64,000 bases of DNA from Heterohyrax brucei. Taxonomy: Eukaryota > Chordata > Mammalia > Hyracoidea > Procaviidae. The stretch lies in the NCBI GenBank assembly GCA_028571685.1, contig CM053146.1:25083431-25147430 (forward strand), written 5' to 3'. The notes under the pieces are model-generated. The model did no database searches. It was not told the origin of the DNA and saw only the letters and a list, made by a program, of their open reading frames with translations. Both the position numbers and the translations under genes were made by a program. Positions 1 through 11,805 of this stretch are shown here, piece after piece. Numbering within the stretch: position 1 is the first letter of the stretch; every line of letters begins with the position of its first letter.

Positions 1-158
1 AGGAAGTTCTGCAGGAGACGGGGGAGTGTGCTATTGGCAGGGGTTGAGGAGGAGAGGAAAGCAATTACAGCAGAATAGAGGTGAAAGTTTTGGGTGACAT
101 ACAGCAAATTGATGTAGAACGTTAACTTGTATTCAAACCACAATAAAATTTATTTTTT
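1..158 (+). mobile_element. L1 3' UTR end (fragment)
   Basis: Purine-rich sequence ending in CACAATAAAATTTA, the kind of 3' end seen on the other plus-strand L1 copies here (near 8335 and 47450). The 5' part lies outside the window. It abuts the composite mariner at 162. The assignment rests on layout and tail and is tentative. Confidence 0.45.
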
Positions 159-161
159 AAA

Positions 162-394
162 AAACTCCCTCACGGACAACTATACATTAAAGTTTACATA
201 CTTGCCACCTTGCCACAGTGCACAATGGCCATTCCAGAAAGAGTTCTAAAATTACTTTGAAGGGTGGACTAGGTGCTTGTGTCAGTGCATAGTTTCCCAA
301 AGGGAGTACTTTGAAGGTGACTGTAGTGATATTTAGCAATGAAGTATGTAGCACTTAGAACAATGAAGTTTAGAGACGTGATTGCCAGAGCTCT
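162..394 (+). mobile_element. Composite mariner derivative (left-truncated copy)
   Basis: Three mariner blocks are joined. Positions 164-176 are a short inverted piece of transposase coding sequence (complement of GTCCGTGAGGGAG). Positions 178-225 match the 5' terminal inverted repeat. From 226 the sequence jumps to the C-terminal transposase coding region (ATGGCCATTCCAGAAAGAG), followed by a 3' terminal repeat that ends just before a TA near 395. The same unusual junction occurs in the element at 42267-42816, so this looks like a second, truncated member of one non-autonomous family. No open frame survives. Confidence 0.65.
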
Positions 395-717
395 TATATT
401 AGGTATATTTTTAGTTCTTAGAGGAATTTTTCATAATGGCTATACCATTTTTTTGTATTACCAACAGCAACAGATAAGGGTTCCGATTTCCTAATATCCT
501 CTCCAGCATGTGTTATTTATTTATTGTTAATCTCAGCCACAGAGGAAAAAAGTCTTACCTTGGAGGCAGCACTCTGAATTTAAACTTTTAGTCTTCTAAA
601 CAGTGAGAACATAAATGTACGTTTGTAAAAATCATTCACATATAATATTTCTGTTTAACAGCACTAGATAACTAAGAAAACGGATGTTAGATTTTGATAG
701 GAACTGTGTTGAATTTT

Positions 718-789
718 TAGACTGATTTGTCAGTGCAGCCTAGTGACGTCTACCCTGGCCCCTAGAGTCGCCATGAGTTAGACTGATTT
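718..789 (+). repeat. 50-bp SINE-tail insertion with 11-bp target duplication
   Basis: The 11-mer TAGACTGATTT occurs at 718-728 and again at 779-789, flanking a 50-bp insert in old L1 sequence. The insert ends in AGTCGCCATGAGT, resembling the 3' part of AfroSINE (GGTCGCTATGAGTCGG). It is read as a 5'-truncated retrotransposed tail. Confidence 0.6.
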
Positions 790-881
790 AGGGTGTATTA
801 ATATTTTAACAGTATTAAGTCTTCCAATCCATGAACAAGGAATGTTGTTCTGTTTAATGAAGTCTTCTGTAATCCCTTCTG

Positions 882-918
882 GAGCCATGGTAGCATGATG
901 ATTAAGAACTCAGCTGCT
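882..918 (+). mobile_element. AfroSINE, 5' part (split by L1)
   Basis: The tRNA-like start GCCATGGTAGCATGATGATT corresponds to the AfroSINE A-box region. The element stops at 918, where the full-length L1 begins, and resumes at 8376. Flanking TAATCCCTTC (870-879) and TAATCTCTTTC (8496-8506) look like the SINE's own aged target duplication. Confidence 0.75.
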
Positions 919-2159
919 GGGGAGGTGGGGCCAAGATGGAGGACTAGACACATCTTCTCAATTCCTGCTGAGAGCTAAAGCTCTCCACTGAATGGAACAG
1001 CTGGGGAACCCTAGGATCTGGCATAGTGTTGTCAGATTTCACTAAGCACCAGTAACTGACTAAACCACCACTTTCAAAGATGAACCAGTGGCTGCTGACC
1101 CCAACTCCTGCTGACTTAATGTTTCAGAGGATTGTAAGTGCTGATGCAGGGACAGTGATGGTGAGCGGGGACAGATTGTGGTCATATGGACACAGGAGGT
1201 GGGGACTGGGCATGAGGCAAGTAAGCTGAACTGCCGAACTTAAGTAAACAGTGTTTAGTGCATCGGAGAGACATTACATGAGACAGCCACATATTGAAAG
1301 CCAGGCTACTGAATGAAGGCACCAATGCCTCTCCACCCTCTCTCTTCTGAGCTGTGCAATAGACTCTGCTGTTTCATAGCACCTTGGGAGAGTCACCATC
1401 TTGGTCAGCTGAGAGGCAGAGTCACCTAGCCGGGGACCTTAGCTGTGGCTGATCCTTAAGTGGAATAGCAGCCTGTCTGGTAAGTGCTTCCCCAGCAGAA
1501 AAGCAGCATTTAAGAATATTTGTGTCTAGATTTATGGCTAGAGCCTTTCAGAGGACAGCAGCAAGGCCCTAACTTTTCCCTACTTTGAACCACATCATAG
1601 CGTCTGGGGATGGCCTATTTGGCAATTTTGTTGCCAGCTGGAAGGCAGGGCCTGCCACACCTGAGGACCTGACTGTTTGGGGCAGCAATTGGACAGCTCC
1701 CCTCACCCCCTGCAAAGTAAGCTACCCTTTTAAATAAAAACACCTGGAGAACTGACTGCTGAGAGACCCAGCAGCATCACCACCCTTCACTGATCCATAT
1801 CATGGAGTCAGCTGATGGCCCCCCAGTGACTCTATAAGTAGGGCTTTGTCTTTGCAAGCCAGCAAACAAGGCCTGCCTCCCCAGAGTCTACTTGGGGACA
1901 GTCATTAGAGTAGATAGAGATAACTGGAGACCAATTCTCCTCTTACAACTACAGATCATCTCCTGTTGAGGTAACATCAGAGAAATCAAACAGCTTCTAG
2001 ATGGCATGCAGACAACGCCAAGAAGCACTCCATCACGGCTCCAGAAAACTTCCCAAATAATCAACAGACTTCTCACTTGAAGAAGCTTCTCTGAAACTAT
2101 CAGAGGTCAAGTAGAAAAGAATTATATATAGACCTCTCCTACACACTAAACAAAATATA

Positions 2160-2960
2160 GCAGAACAAAATGAAAAACTAAGTAAGCTGTTTGAACTGGT
2201 GGAACATAACAATCTGAAATCCAAGAAGATCAATAAACAAAATTACAGAATTAGACAATTCAATCCAAAGCTAAAAGAACAGAATTGAGGAGATAGAAGT
2301 CTGACTAAATGACCTTGAGAATAGAACAACTGACATCAGCATTTACCAGGAGAAATCAGAGAGAAGAAATAAGAAAAATGAAGAAATGTTAAGAAACATG
2401 TGGGACTATTAAGAGGAATAATCTACACATAATTGGAGTTTCTGAACAGGAAGAGATAGATAAAAATACACAGAGCATTGCTATAGAGTTGTTAACAGAA
2501 AACTTCCCTGAAATTATGAAAGAAGAGAATGTAGGTTTCCAAGATGTGTATTGAACGTCACAAAACAGATCCTAAAAGAAAGACACCAAATCATATTATA
2601 ATCAAGCTTAAAAAAATGAAACATAAAGAGAGGCTGTTAAAGGCAGCGAGGCTCAAAGCAAAGCTAATATTCAGAGGAAAACCCTTTCAGCTTTCATCTG
2701 ACTTCTCTGCAGAAGTAATGTTGGCAAGAAAGCAGTGAGAAGACGCCTTCAGATCCCCAAAGGAGAAAAACTTCCAACCAAGAACTATATATCCTGCAAA
2801 CCTGTCTCTCAAATATGATGAGGAAATTAAGACACTCACAGGTAAACAGAAGCTTACAGACTTTGTAAAAACCAGACTAAAACTACAAGAAATACTAAAA
2901 GAAATGCAAAAAGAAGTTCTTTGTTTAGAAAAACAAATGTTAAGTGTATACTTAAGGAGG
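2160..2960 (+). pseudogene. L1 ORF1 remnant (RNA-binding chaperone), broken
   Basis: In intact L1s, ORF1p coats the L1 RNA as a trimer and acts as a nucleic-acid chaperone. The clearest piece is the conserved C-terminal part at 2565-2735, which reads DPKRKTPNHIIIKLKKMKHK and later LSSDFSAEVMLARKQ, close to the family's PRHIIV and TADFSAE motifs. A stop codon follows directly at about 2736, although related sequence continues in another frame to about 2960. Upstream, a lysine- and glutamate-rich stretch from about 2170 is consistent with the coiled coil but contains several stops. The start codon cannot be fixed. Confidence 0.7.
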
Positions 2961-3384
2961 CAGTGTACGACACAGCACCCAGCATCCTGCTCACTTACGG
3001 GAGTCAATAAACTCAATCAAAACTAGATTATTAAAAGAAAAGAACCAGTGATCAAAACACAATAACTATGGCATCACCACATTGAAAAGAGGGATATATT
3101 ACAGTAGATATAACCTTTTCATAAAGAGTCCTGGTTTAAAAAATATGCAGAATTTAAAGTCTGGCTTCAACTTAGACTAGTAAGGGGAATAACAGGGGGA
3201 GCTGCAAAGCAAAATAACAATGGCACACATCAAAGCAAGATGCATGATACTGAAGTCTCAACAAACACAAAACCAACACAGAAAATGATGAAAAGTCAAC
3301 CCATAAAGAAGAATGACCCACAACAGAATATTAGAGCAACAGAGAAAATATCAACACAAAAACAAATACATCAAAATGACAATA

Positions 3385-6300
3385 CTAAACACACACCTAT
3401 CAATAATCACGCTGAATGTACATAGACTGAATGCTCAAATAAATAGAAGAGTGACATCCTCGATCAAAAGACACGACCTGTCTATGTGTTGCTTACAAGA
3501 AAGACACCCTAAGACTCAAAGATATGAACACACCAGAAATCAAAGGATGGTGAAATATATACTAAGCCAACAACATACAAAGAAGAGCAGGAAGGGCAAT
3601 ATTAATCTCAAATAAAATAGATTTTAATGTAAGACACACCATTGTGGACAAGGATGGTGACTATTTATTGCAGAAAGATTCAATACATAAGCAGGACATA
3701 ACAATATTAAATATTTATGCACTCAATACCAGAGCATCTAAATACATTGAACCAACACTGACAACACTGAAAGATAAAATAAATTACTCCACAGTAATAG
3801 TTGGAGACTTCAACACTCCACTTTCAGTAATGGATAGATCTTCCAGAAAAAAGCTCAGAAAGATACAAAAGATCTTATTGTGACAATTAAGCTGCTAGAC
3901 TTTATCACATATACAGAGCTTTTTAGCCATCAGAAGATAAGTATACCTTCCTTTCCAATGCACGAGGAACATTTCCAGAACAGATCATGTGTTAGGAACA
4001 TAAAGCAAGTCTCAACAAAATCCGAACCATTGAATTATTGCAAAGCATCTTCTCAGAGCATAAAGCCATAAAAGTTATAATCAACAACAGAAAAATCATA
4101 GGTAAAAATTCGAATTCATGGAAATTGAACAATGCCTTGCTCAAAAATCCATGGGTCATAGAAGAAATCAAGAATGAAATAAATAAATTTATGGAATCAG
4201 TTGAGACTGAAAACACATCCTACCAAAACCTATGGGATTCAGCAAAAGCAGTGCTCAGAGGTCAATTTAACTCTGTAAATTGCACACGTCCAGAATGAAG
4301 AAAAGACCCAAACCAAAGAATTAGGACTACAGCTTGACCAAGCAGAAAGAGAGCAACAGAGGAACACCTGAGGCACCAGGAGAAAACAGATAATAAAAAT
4401 TAGAGTAAAAGTAAATCAACTAGAAGACAGAAGAACAATTGAAAAAATAAAACCAAAAGGTGGTTCTTTGAAAATATCAACAAAATTGATAAAACACTGG
4501 CTAAACTTACAAAAGAAAACCAGGCGAGAAACCAAATAACCCGAATAAGAAATGAGATGGGAAATGTCACAACAGGCCCAACTGAAATAAAAAGTATCAT
4601 AGCCGAATACTATGGAGGACTGTACTCTTAACAGATTTGAAAATCTGGAGGAAATGGACAAATTTCTAGATTTGTATCACCTATGAAAATTATCACAGGG
4701 AGAAATAGAACAATTTGATAAACCCATCACAAAAGAAGAGATTGAAAAAGTCATCAAAACATATCAACCAAAAAAACATCCTGGCCCAGATGGCTTTGCT
4801 GGAGATTCCTACCAAGCATTTAGAGAAGCCAAAGCCAAGAAGAGTCAACTCAAATACTACTATTGAGGCTATTTCACAGCACAGAAAGGGGTGGGATACT
4901 GCCATATTCATTCTATGAAGCCAGTATAGCCCTGCTACCAAAACCAGGGAAAGATCCCACACACAAAAAAGGGAAATTACAGACCAATATCACTCACAAA
5001 CCTGGAAGGATATCAAAAAAATAATTCATATTAACCAAAATGGATTCATACCAGGGAGGCAAGGATAGTTCAACATCAGAAAAGCAATTAATGTAATCAA
5101 CCACATAAATAAAACAAAAGATAAGTGTCACCTGATTTTGTCAACTGATGCAGAAGGGGCATTTGACAAAGTCCAACGCCCATTCACACTAAGAACTCTC
5201 AGCAAAACGTGGATAGGAAGGAAATTCCTCAGCACAATAAGGGGCATCTACTCAAAGCCAACCACCTACATCATCCTGAATGGAGAGAGATTGAAAAATT
5301 GCCCTTGAGAACAGGAACTAGACAAGGATGCCCACTCTCACCACTTCTGTTCAACACTGTACTAAAAGTTCTGACCAGAGGAATCAGACAAGACAAAGAA
5401 GGGGCATTCACATTGCCAAAGAAGAAGTAAAACTCTCACTATTTGCAGATGATGTGATTGTATACACAGAGAATCCTAAAGAATCCAGAAGTAAACTACT
5501 AGAACTAATGGAAGAGTTCAGCAAAGTATCAGGATATAAGGTAAACCGGTAAATCAGCAGGATTCCTTTATACCAACAAAGTGATCATCAAAGAAGTAAC
5601 CAAATCAATACCATTTACAATAGCCACCAGAAGATAAAATACCTAGGAATAAATCTAACTAGAGAAATAAGAGACCTATGCAGAGAGAGCAAATCTGTGG
5701 TCACATATCAGTTAAATGCTATGGCTGCTTCCCAAAGGTTGCCAGTTCAAATCTGCCAGTTGCTCCCTGGAAGCTCAATGGGGCAGTTCTACACTGACCT
5801 ATAGGATCACTGTGAGTTGGAACTGACTTGACAGCACCAGGATACAGAGAGAACTACAAGACCTACTGTAAGAAACCAAAAAAGACTTACGTAAGTTGAA
5901 AAGCCTACCCGGCTCATGGATAGGAAGACTTAATGTTGTGAAAATCTCTATTTTACCCAAAGCAATCCACATGTACAATGCAATCCCAACACAAATTCCA
6001 ATGTCATTTTTTTAATGAGATGGAGAAACAAATCACCAACTTTGTCTAGAAAGGGAAGAAACCCTGGATAAGTAAAGCACTACTGAAGAAGAGGAACACA
6101 GTGGGGGTCCTCACACTACCTGACCTTAGAACCTATTACACTGCCACAGTAGTCAAAACAACCTGGTAGTGGTACGAAAAAAGACATATAGACCAAAGGA
6201 ACAGAGTTGAGACCCCAGAGATGCCAACATACTCTTATGAACAGCTGATATTTGACAAAGGCCTTAGATTGTAAGCTTGGTTAAAAAAAAGTCCCTTTAA

Positions 6301-7200
6301 CAAATGGTACTGGAAAAATTGGATATTTACCTGCAAAAAACTGAAACAAGACCCATATCTCACACCTTACACAAAAACTAACTCAAAATGGATGAAAGAC
6401 CTAAATATCAAACATAAAATGATAAAGATCATGCAAAATAAAATAGTGGAAGTTCTAACACACAGCTTAGACAGACTTCAAAATCTGACAAAGTATGATC
6501 AACAGAAAATAGATAAATGGGAACTACTAAGAATCAAACACTTTTTCTCATGCAAAGACTATCAAAAGAGTTAAAAGACCACCTGCAGAATGGGAAAAAA
6601 AAATTTAGCAACTACATGTTGGACCCACGTCTGACCTCCATAATCTACAAGTACTACAAATATCAGCAAGAAAAAGATAAATAACCCAATTAAGTGATGG
6701 GGAAAGAAGATGGACAGAGACTTCACCAAAGAGGACATCTGGGCCGCTAAAAAACACATGAGGAAATGCTCACAATCGTTAGCTATCAAAGAAATCCAAG
6801 TAAAAACTACAATGAGATACCATCTCTACCTAGGTTGGCCATAATCCAAAAAACACAAAACAACAAATGCTGGAGAGACTGTGGAGAGAACAGAACTCTG
6901 GAGAGGCTGTGGAGAGACTGAAACTCTCCTACTGTGCTGGTGGGATTGCAAAATGGTACAATCTCTTTGGAAAACAATTTGGTGCTTCTTTAAGAAACTG
7001 AAAATAGATATACCATTTGAGCCAGCAATCCCACTGCTTGGAATTTATTCTACGGAAACAAAGGCTGTCACACGAACAGACACATGCACATGAATGTTTA
7101 TTGCAGCACAGTCCACAATAGCAGAAAGATGGAATCATCCTAGATACCGAACAATAGATGAATGGACAAACTATGGTACATGTACTCAGTGGAATATTAT
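3385..7200 (+). pseudogene. L1 ORF2 remnant (endonuclease and reverse transcriptase), broken
   Basis: ORF2p nicks the target DNA and reverse-transcribes the L1 RNA from the nick. The endonuclease domain begins near 3388 with LSIITLNV. A QERHP motif near 3500 replaces the usual QETHL but keeps the glutamate. TVIVGDFNTPLS near 3800 keeps the catalytic-loop aspartate. The reverse transcriptase core is visible near 5440-5460 as [17 protein letters not shown], with the catalytic FADD intact. The cysteine-rich C-terminal region is represented near 6890-7030 by WRGCGETETLLLCWWDCKMV. These blocks lie in different frames separated by stops, and an AfroSINE interrupts the coding sequence at 5691-5841. 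Confidence 0.85.
5691..5841 (+). mobile_element. AfroSINE inside L1 ORF2
   Basis: Matches the AfroSINE layout: a tRNA-like head, a B-box-like GGTTGCCAGTTCAAATC, a central GGGGCAGTTCTACACTGACC, and a tail with GAGTTGGAACTGACTTGACAGC. CAGAGAGA at its left edge and ACAGAGAGA at its right edge may be the target duplication. The insertion postdates the host L1. Confidence 0.85.
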
Positions 7201-8072
7201 GCAATGATAAAAAATGATGATTTCAGGAAACATCTCATAACCTGGTCTCAACTGGAAGACATCATACTGAGTGAAATCAGTGAGTGGCAAAAGAACAAAT
7301 ATTGTATGAGACACCTTATAAGGACTTGAAAGTAGACTTATGTACAGAAGAAAAGACTCTTTGACAGCTGCAAGTGTGGGGAGAGGAGACGAAAGTTGAT
7401 CATTGATAGGTGATAGAAATTTGTTTAGTTGAAAACAGTGACAGCACACAGTAGAAAGTAGATCAATTTAACTGGACTTCACCATAAACTGAAAGTTCTT
7501 ATCTCAGCACAATAATGCAAGTATAGAGTAGCAGCGATGGTCTGGGGACCATGCTCCCTTGGGACATCAAGGTCAGGTGGCATAGTTAGCCTATTGCTGA
7601 GAGAGTCTTCTGCACCCATATTGGTAGTGGCATCTGGGGTCTTAAATGATAGCAAGATGCCATCTGAGCTACACCAAATGGTCCCAGCTCAGCCAGAACC
7701 AAGGGCCACAGAGAACACCAAAGACATGAGTTAAAAAGAGCTCAGGAGACAGAAAGACCCTTGTGAATGGGAGACTGTATCAACTTGTGACCAGAAGAAC
7801 CAGATGGTGCCTGGCCACCACCAAAGACAGTCGTGATGGGGCACATGATGTTGAGTCCCTGTGGCAATTCTGAGAAAAACAGAGGTGCAGCTCAATAGCT
7901 CCACTAAAAGACCACAACTGATGGTCCAGCTGCCCAGGGGATCCCCTTGGAGCATGACCCCTGAACCTGCTGTTGCCACTGACTAGAAAACACTACTGAG
8001 GTCAACTCCTTAGACAAAAATGGACTAGAGTGGGGACACACTGTGACTATATGATGGGTGTATTTTACGGTC

Positions 8073-8130
8073 CTGACTAGGGTCGTCATGAGTCGGATCC
8101 GACTTGACAGCACTTGGTTTGGCTTGGCTG
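8073..8130 (+). repeat. SINE-tail insertion within L1 3' UTR
   Basis: About 55 bp of foreign sequence interrupts the L1 3' UTR. It carries GAGTCGGATCCGACTTGACA and ends with GCACTTGGTTTGGCTTGG. The same tail appears alone near 41735, 47680 and 52880. The L1 sequence resumes at about 8131 (GTGCATTTATAGGG). Confidence 0.6.
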
Positions 8131-8375
8131 TGCATTTATAGGGTGATGCCCTACTGGTCTCTTCTTAGATGGGAGAGAAGAGGGTGGAGAGGAGGAGGCA
8201 GAAGCTTGTTAAGAGGATATGGCAAGCATAAAATGAAAAGGACGAGTGTGCTGTCACCTGGCAAGGACAGAAGAGGAGCTGTAGATAGGTGGGCATGCAA
8301 AACTGATTTGGATTGTATACTTCCACTTAATCACAATAAAAAAAAAGTGAGAGAGAGAGAGAGAATTCAGCTGCT

Positions 8376-8496
8376 AACTAAAACGTCAGCGGTTCACATC
8401 CACGTCATTTCTTGGAAACCCTATGATGGCAACTCTGTTCTGTTGTATAGCATCTCTATGTTTCTGAAGTGACTTGATGGCAATGTTTTGTTTTTT
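8376..8496 (+). mobile_element. AfroSINE, 3' part (continuation of 882-918)
   Basis: Continues the SINE broken by the L1 with CTAACTAAAACGTCAGCGG, the B-box-like GGTTCACATCC, then GGAAACCCTATGATGGC and GTGACTTGATGGCAATG. Together with 882-918 it makes one nearly complete, old AfroSINE. Confidence 0.75.
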
Positions 8497-8778
8497 AATC
8501 TCTTTCAGCAGAGTTTTCTTCTTTTTTTATATAAATGTTTCATATCCCTGGTTAAATGTACTTCTAGGTATATAATCCTCATAGATGCTATTGTAAATGG
8601 TTTCCTTAAGTTCCCTTTCTGACTTCTCCTTGTTAGTGTGTTGAAATCCAACTGGTTTTTACTTGTTATCCCATACCCTGCAACTTTTCTAAAGTCTTCT
8701 GTTAGCTTCAGATGTTTTCTTGGGATTTTAATATAAAAGATTACAAATAATACTTACATATTTACACACACACATATA

Positions 8779-8943
8779 TGGAAACCCTGGTGGTGTAGGA
8801 ATTAAGTGTTATTGTTTCTAAACGAAAGGTCAGGAGTTCAAATCTTCCATGTGCTCCTTGGAAACTCTATGGGGCAGTTCTACTCTGTCCTATTGGGTTG
8901 CTAGGAGTAGGAGTCAACTTGACAGCAGTGGGTTGGTTTTCTA
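8779..8943 (+). mobile_element. AfroSINE, short form
   Basis: Clear full copy: GGAAACCCTGGTGGTGTAGG head, CAGGAGTTCAAATC B-box-like segment, GGGGCAGTTCTACTCTGTCC core and a GACAGCAGTGGGTTGG tail. It sits in old L1 sequence, directly before an RTE fragment. Confidence 0.9.
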
Positions 8944-9660
8944 TGTACATACAGCTATGTTTGAAGATCAAAGATCTTCAGTACAGATTATACTTCAGCA
9001 TCAAGAAAACAAAAATCCTAACAACTGGACAGCAAGCAACATCACGATAAATGGAGAAAAGACTGAGATTTTCAAGGATTTCATTTTACTTGAATCTTCA
9101 CTAAAAACCCATGGAAGCATCAGCCAAGAAATCAAAAGACGCATTCCATTGGGCAAGTCTGCTGTAAAAGACCTCTTTGAAGCGCTGGAAAGCAAAGACA
9201 AATTACCTTGAAGACTAAGGTACACCTGACTCAAACCATGGTGTTTTCAATCACCTTGCATCAGTGTGAAAGCTGGGCAATGAATAAGGAAGACAGAAGT
9301 TTTGACACCTTTGAATTGTGGTGTTGGAGAAGAATATTCAATACACCATGGACTGCCAAAAAAAAAATGAATAGACTTGTCTTGATAGAAGTACAACCAG
9401 AGTTCTCCTTAGAAGCAAGAACGTGAGACTGTGTATTACATACCTTGCACATGTTGTCATGAGGGATCAGTTGAGAAGGACACCATGCTTGGTAAGGTTG
9501 AGGGTCAGTGAAATGGGGTGGAATGACACAGTGACCGCAACAGTGGTCTCAAGCATAACACTAATTATGGGCATGGTGCAGGACTGGGAAGCATTTTGTT
9601 TTGTTATGCACAGGGTTGCTCTAAGTCAGAGCTGAGTCAATGGCACCTAACAACAACAAG
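8944..9660 (+). mobile_element. RTE (BovB-like) 3' fragment
   Basis: 5'-truncated RTE ending in CACCTAACAACAACAAG, the CAA-rich tail of this clade. The C-terminal coding region after the polymerase core survives in three frames: ITINGEKTEIF with LGKSAVKDLFEALESKDKLP (to 9211), then KTKVHLTQTMVFSITLHQCE and TFELWCWRRIFNTPWTAKK (9208-9420), then LAHVVMRDQL from 9423. CESW and FELWCWRR are characteristic of RTE. The frames are broken near 9210 and 9425. It is inserted in the old minus-strand L1, which resumes at 9661. Confidence 0.88.
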
Positions 9661-11159
9661 ATTATATCAGCTGCGAATAGAGATAATTTTACTTTTTCCT
9701 TTCTAATCTGGTTATCTTTTATTTTTCTTGTCTTCTGCTCTGGCTAAGATTTCTAATACAATATTGAATAGAAGTGGTAAGATCAGGCATCTTTTTTGTT
9801 GTTCCCAGCTTCAAGGGGAAAGCTCTCAGATTTTCTCCATTAAGTGTAATGTTGGCTGTTGGTAACGTGTTACAATTTATCAAATAAGTTTTTTGCATTC
9901 ATAGATATGACTATGTGATTTTTTTTGTTTGTTTATTGATACGGTATATTACATTTATTGATTTTACGATGTTGAACCGTGCCTGTATTATTGGAATAAA
10001 TCCAACTTGGTCATGGTCTGTGGCTCTTAATATATCGTTAAATTATGTTTACTAGTATTTTGTTGAGAATTTTGGCGTCCATATTCATAAGAGATATTTG
10101 CCACAGGTTTTTTTTTTTTTTTGATGGTGTCTTGATCTTGTTTTGATATCAGTTATGTTTGCTTTATAGAATGAATTGGCAAGTATTTCTTCCTTCTTTT
10201 TATTTTGGGAAAGTTTAAATGGATTGATATCACGTATTCTCTAAATGTTCAGTAGAGCTCCCCAGTGAAGCCATCTGCTTCAGAACTTTTTGAGGGGTAG
10301 AAAGTAGGGGTGTGATGAGATTTTTGATCACTGAATTGATTTCTTCACTTGTTGTGTGTTTGCTGAGATAGTCTATTTCCTCTTAAATCAGTTTGGATAG
10401 GCTGTTTGCTGCTAAGATATTTTTCCATTTCTTCTAGTCTATCAATTACTTGCTAAGTAATTGTTCATAATATTCTGTCATGGTTCTATTTTTTTCTATT
10501 GGGTCAGTTTTATTGTCATCCCTTTGATTTCTTATTTTTGTCATTTGCATCTTTTTGTCACTCTCACTGAAAGTTTGTCAACTTCATCTTTTTCTGAAGA
10601 AAGAATTTTTGGTTTTATTAATTCACTCAATTGTTTTTGATTTCATTTATTTCTGCTCTGATCTTTGCTAATCCCCCTCCCTCTACCCCAAAAGGCTGAG
10701 GTTTAGCTTACTCATCTTTTTCTAGTTCCCAGTATTGAGGAACTAGGCGGTTAAAATCCTCCAACTACTATTGTAGTGCCATCTCTTCCTTCCTTCAACT
10801 CTGTTAGTGTTTGCCCTGTATGTTTGTGAAGTGTCATTGAATTGTTTCTGACTCACAGTGACCCTACGTGAAACAGAACAAAACACTGTCCAATCCTGCA
10901 CCATCTTCACAATCTTTGTTATGTTTGACTCTGCTGTTGTAGCTACTGTGTCAATTCAACTCGTCCTAGGGCTTTCTCTTTTTCACTGACCCTCTATTAA
11001 GCATGATGTCCTTCTTCAGGGACTGATCTCTCCTGATAACATAGTCAATATATGTGAGATATTCTCGCTATCTGTGCTTCTAAGGAGTATTCTGTTTGTA
11101 TTTCTTCCAAGACAGATTTGTCCCTTCTTCTGGCAACTCCACAATAAGTTCAATATTCT

Positions 11160-11594
11160 TCACAAACACCACAATTCAAAAGTGTCAAGTTTTCTTCTGT
11201 CTTCTTTATTCATTGACCAGCTTTTGAATGCATGTGAGGTGACTGAAAACACCATGACTTGGGTCAGGCACACCTTAGTCTTCAAGATAGTATCTTTGAT
11301 CTCCAACACTTTAAGGAGGACTTTTGCAACAGATTTGCCCAGTGTAAATTGTCTTGATTTTTTTTGCCTCTTGTTTTCATGATTATTGATAGTGTATCCA
11401 AGTAAAATGAAATCCCTGACAACTTCAGTCTTTTCTTTGTTTCTCATGATGTTGCTTATTGGTCTTGTTGTGAAGATGTGAGGTTTTATTATGTTGAGGT
11501 GTGATTCATACTGCGGGTCTTTGATCTTCATCAGTAAAAGCTTCAAGTCCTCTTCTTTTTCAACAAACAATTTTGTATCATCAGCAAAACACAA
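11160..11594 (-). pseudogene. RTE reverse transcriptase C-terminal open frame (144 codons)
   Basis: Longest surviving piece of the RTE protein, which copies the element RNA at a nicked target. It opens with MCFADDTKLFVEKEEDLKLL: the FADD box is the catalytic motif C of the polymerase and is intact. Conserved downstream segments follow in order: MRNKEKTEVVRDFILLGYTI, LGKSVAKVLLKVLEIKD, LKTKVCLTQVMVFSVTSHA, a KSW in place of the usual CESW, and TFELWCL at the end. The frame is open only by chance, since the upstream polymerase domain and the rest of the C-terminal region are shifted or stopped. The methionine is not a real start. Confidence 0.85.
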
Positions 11595-11691
11595 GCAGAT
11601 GATGAGTCTTCCTCTAATCTTGAAGTCCCAGTCCTCACAGATTTTAGCTTTTCAGACAATTTGCTCAGTACATAGATTGAATAAGTATGAT

Positions 11692-11805
11692 GAAATCTAA
11701 CATAGTGTTAGATTACATTTACTACTATTTTGTTGAGAATTTTTACGTCTATATTCATAAGGGGTATTTCCATGTAGTTTTCTTGTCTTGTGGTATCTTG
11801 ATCTT
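11692..11805 (-). repeat. L1-like filler inside RTE
   Basis: About 110 bp with no RTE similarity splits the RTE polymerase sequence. It resembles L1 ORF2 on the minus strand and parallels 10035-10150 of the old L1: both contain TATTTTGTTGAGAATTTT and ATATTCATAAG at matching spacing. Confidence 0.6.

Larger units (their letters stand above)
919..8361 (+). mobile_element. Full-length L1 retrotransposon, plus strand (7.44 kb)
   Basis: The element starts with GGGGAGGTGGGGCCAAGATGG, a typical L1 5' end, and finishes with CACAATAAAAAAAAAG plus a GA-rich tail. It is bounded by a 14-bp duplication, AGAACTCAGCTGCT at 905-918 and AGAATTCAGCTGCT at 8362-8375, with one mismatch. Order: 5' UTR to about 2150, ORF1 remnant, spacer, ORF2 remnant to about 7200, then a 3' UTR of about 1.1 kb. 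Both frames have many stops and shifts, so the copy cannot be autonomous. It inserted into an AfroSINE and later received an AfroSINE (5691-5841) and a SINE tail (about 8073-8130). Confidence 0.9.
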
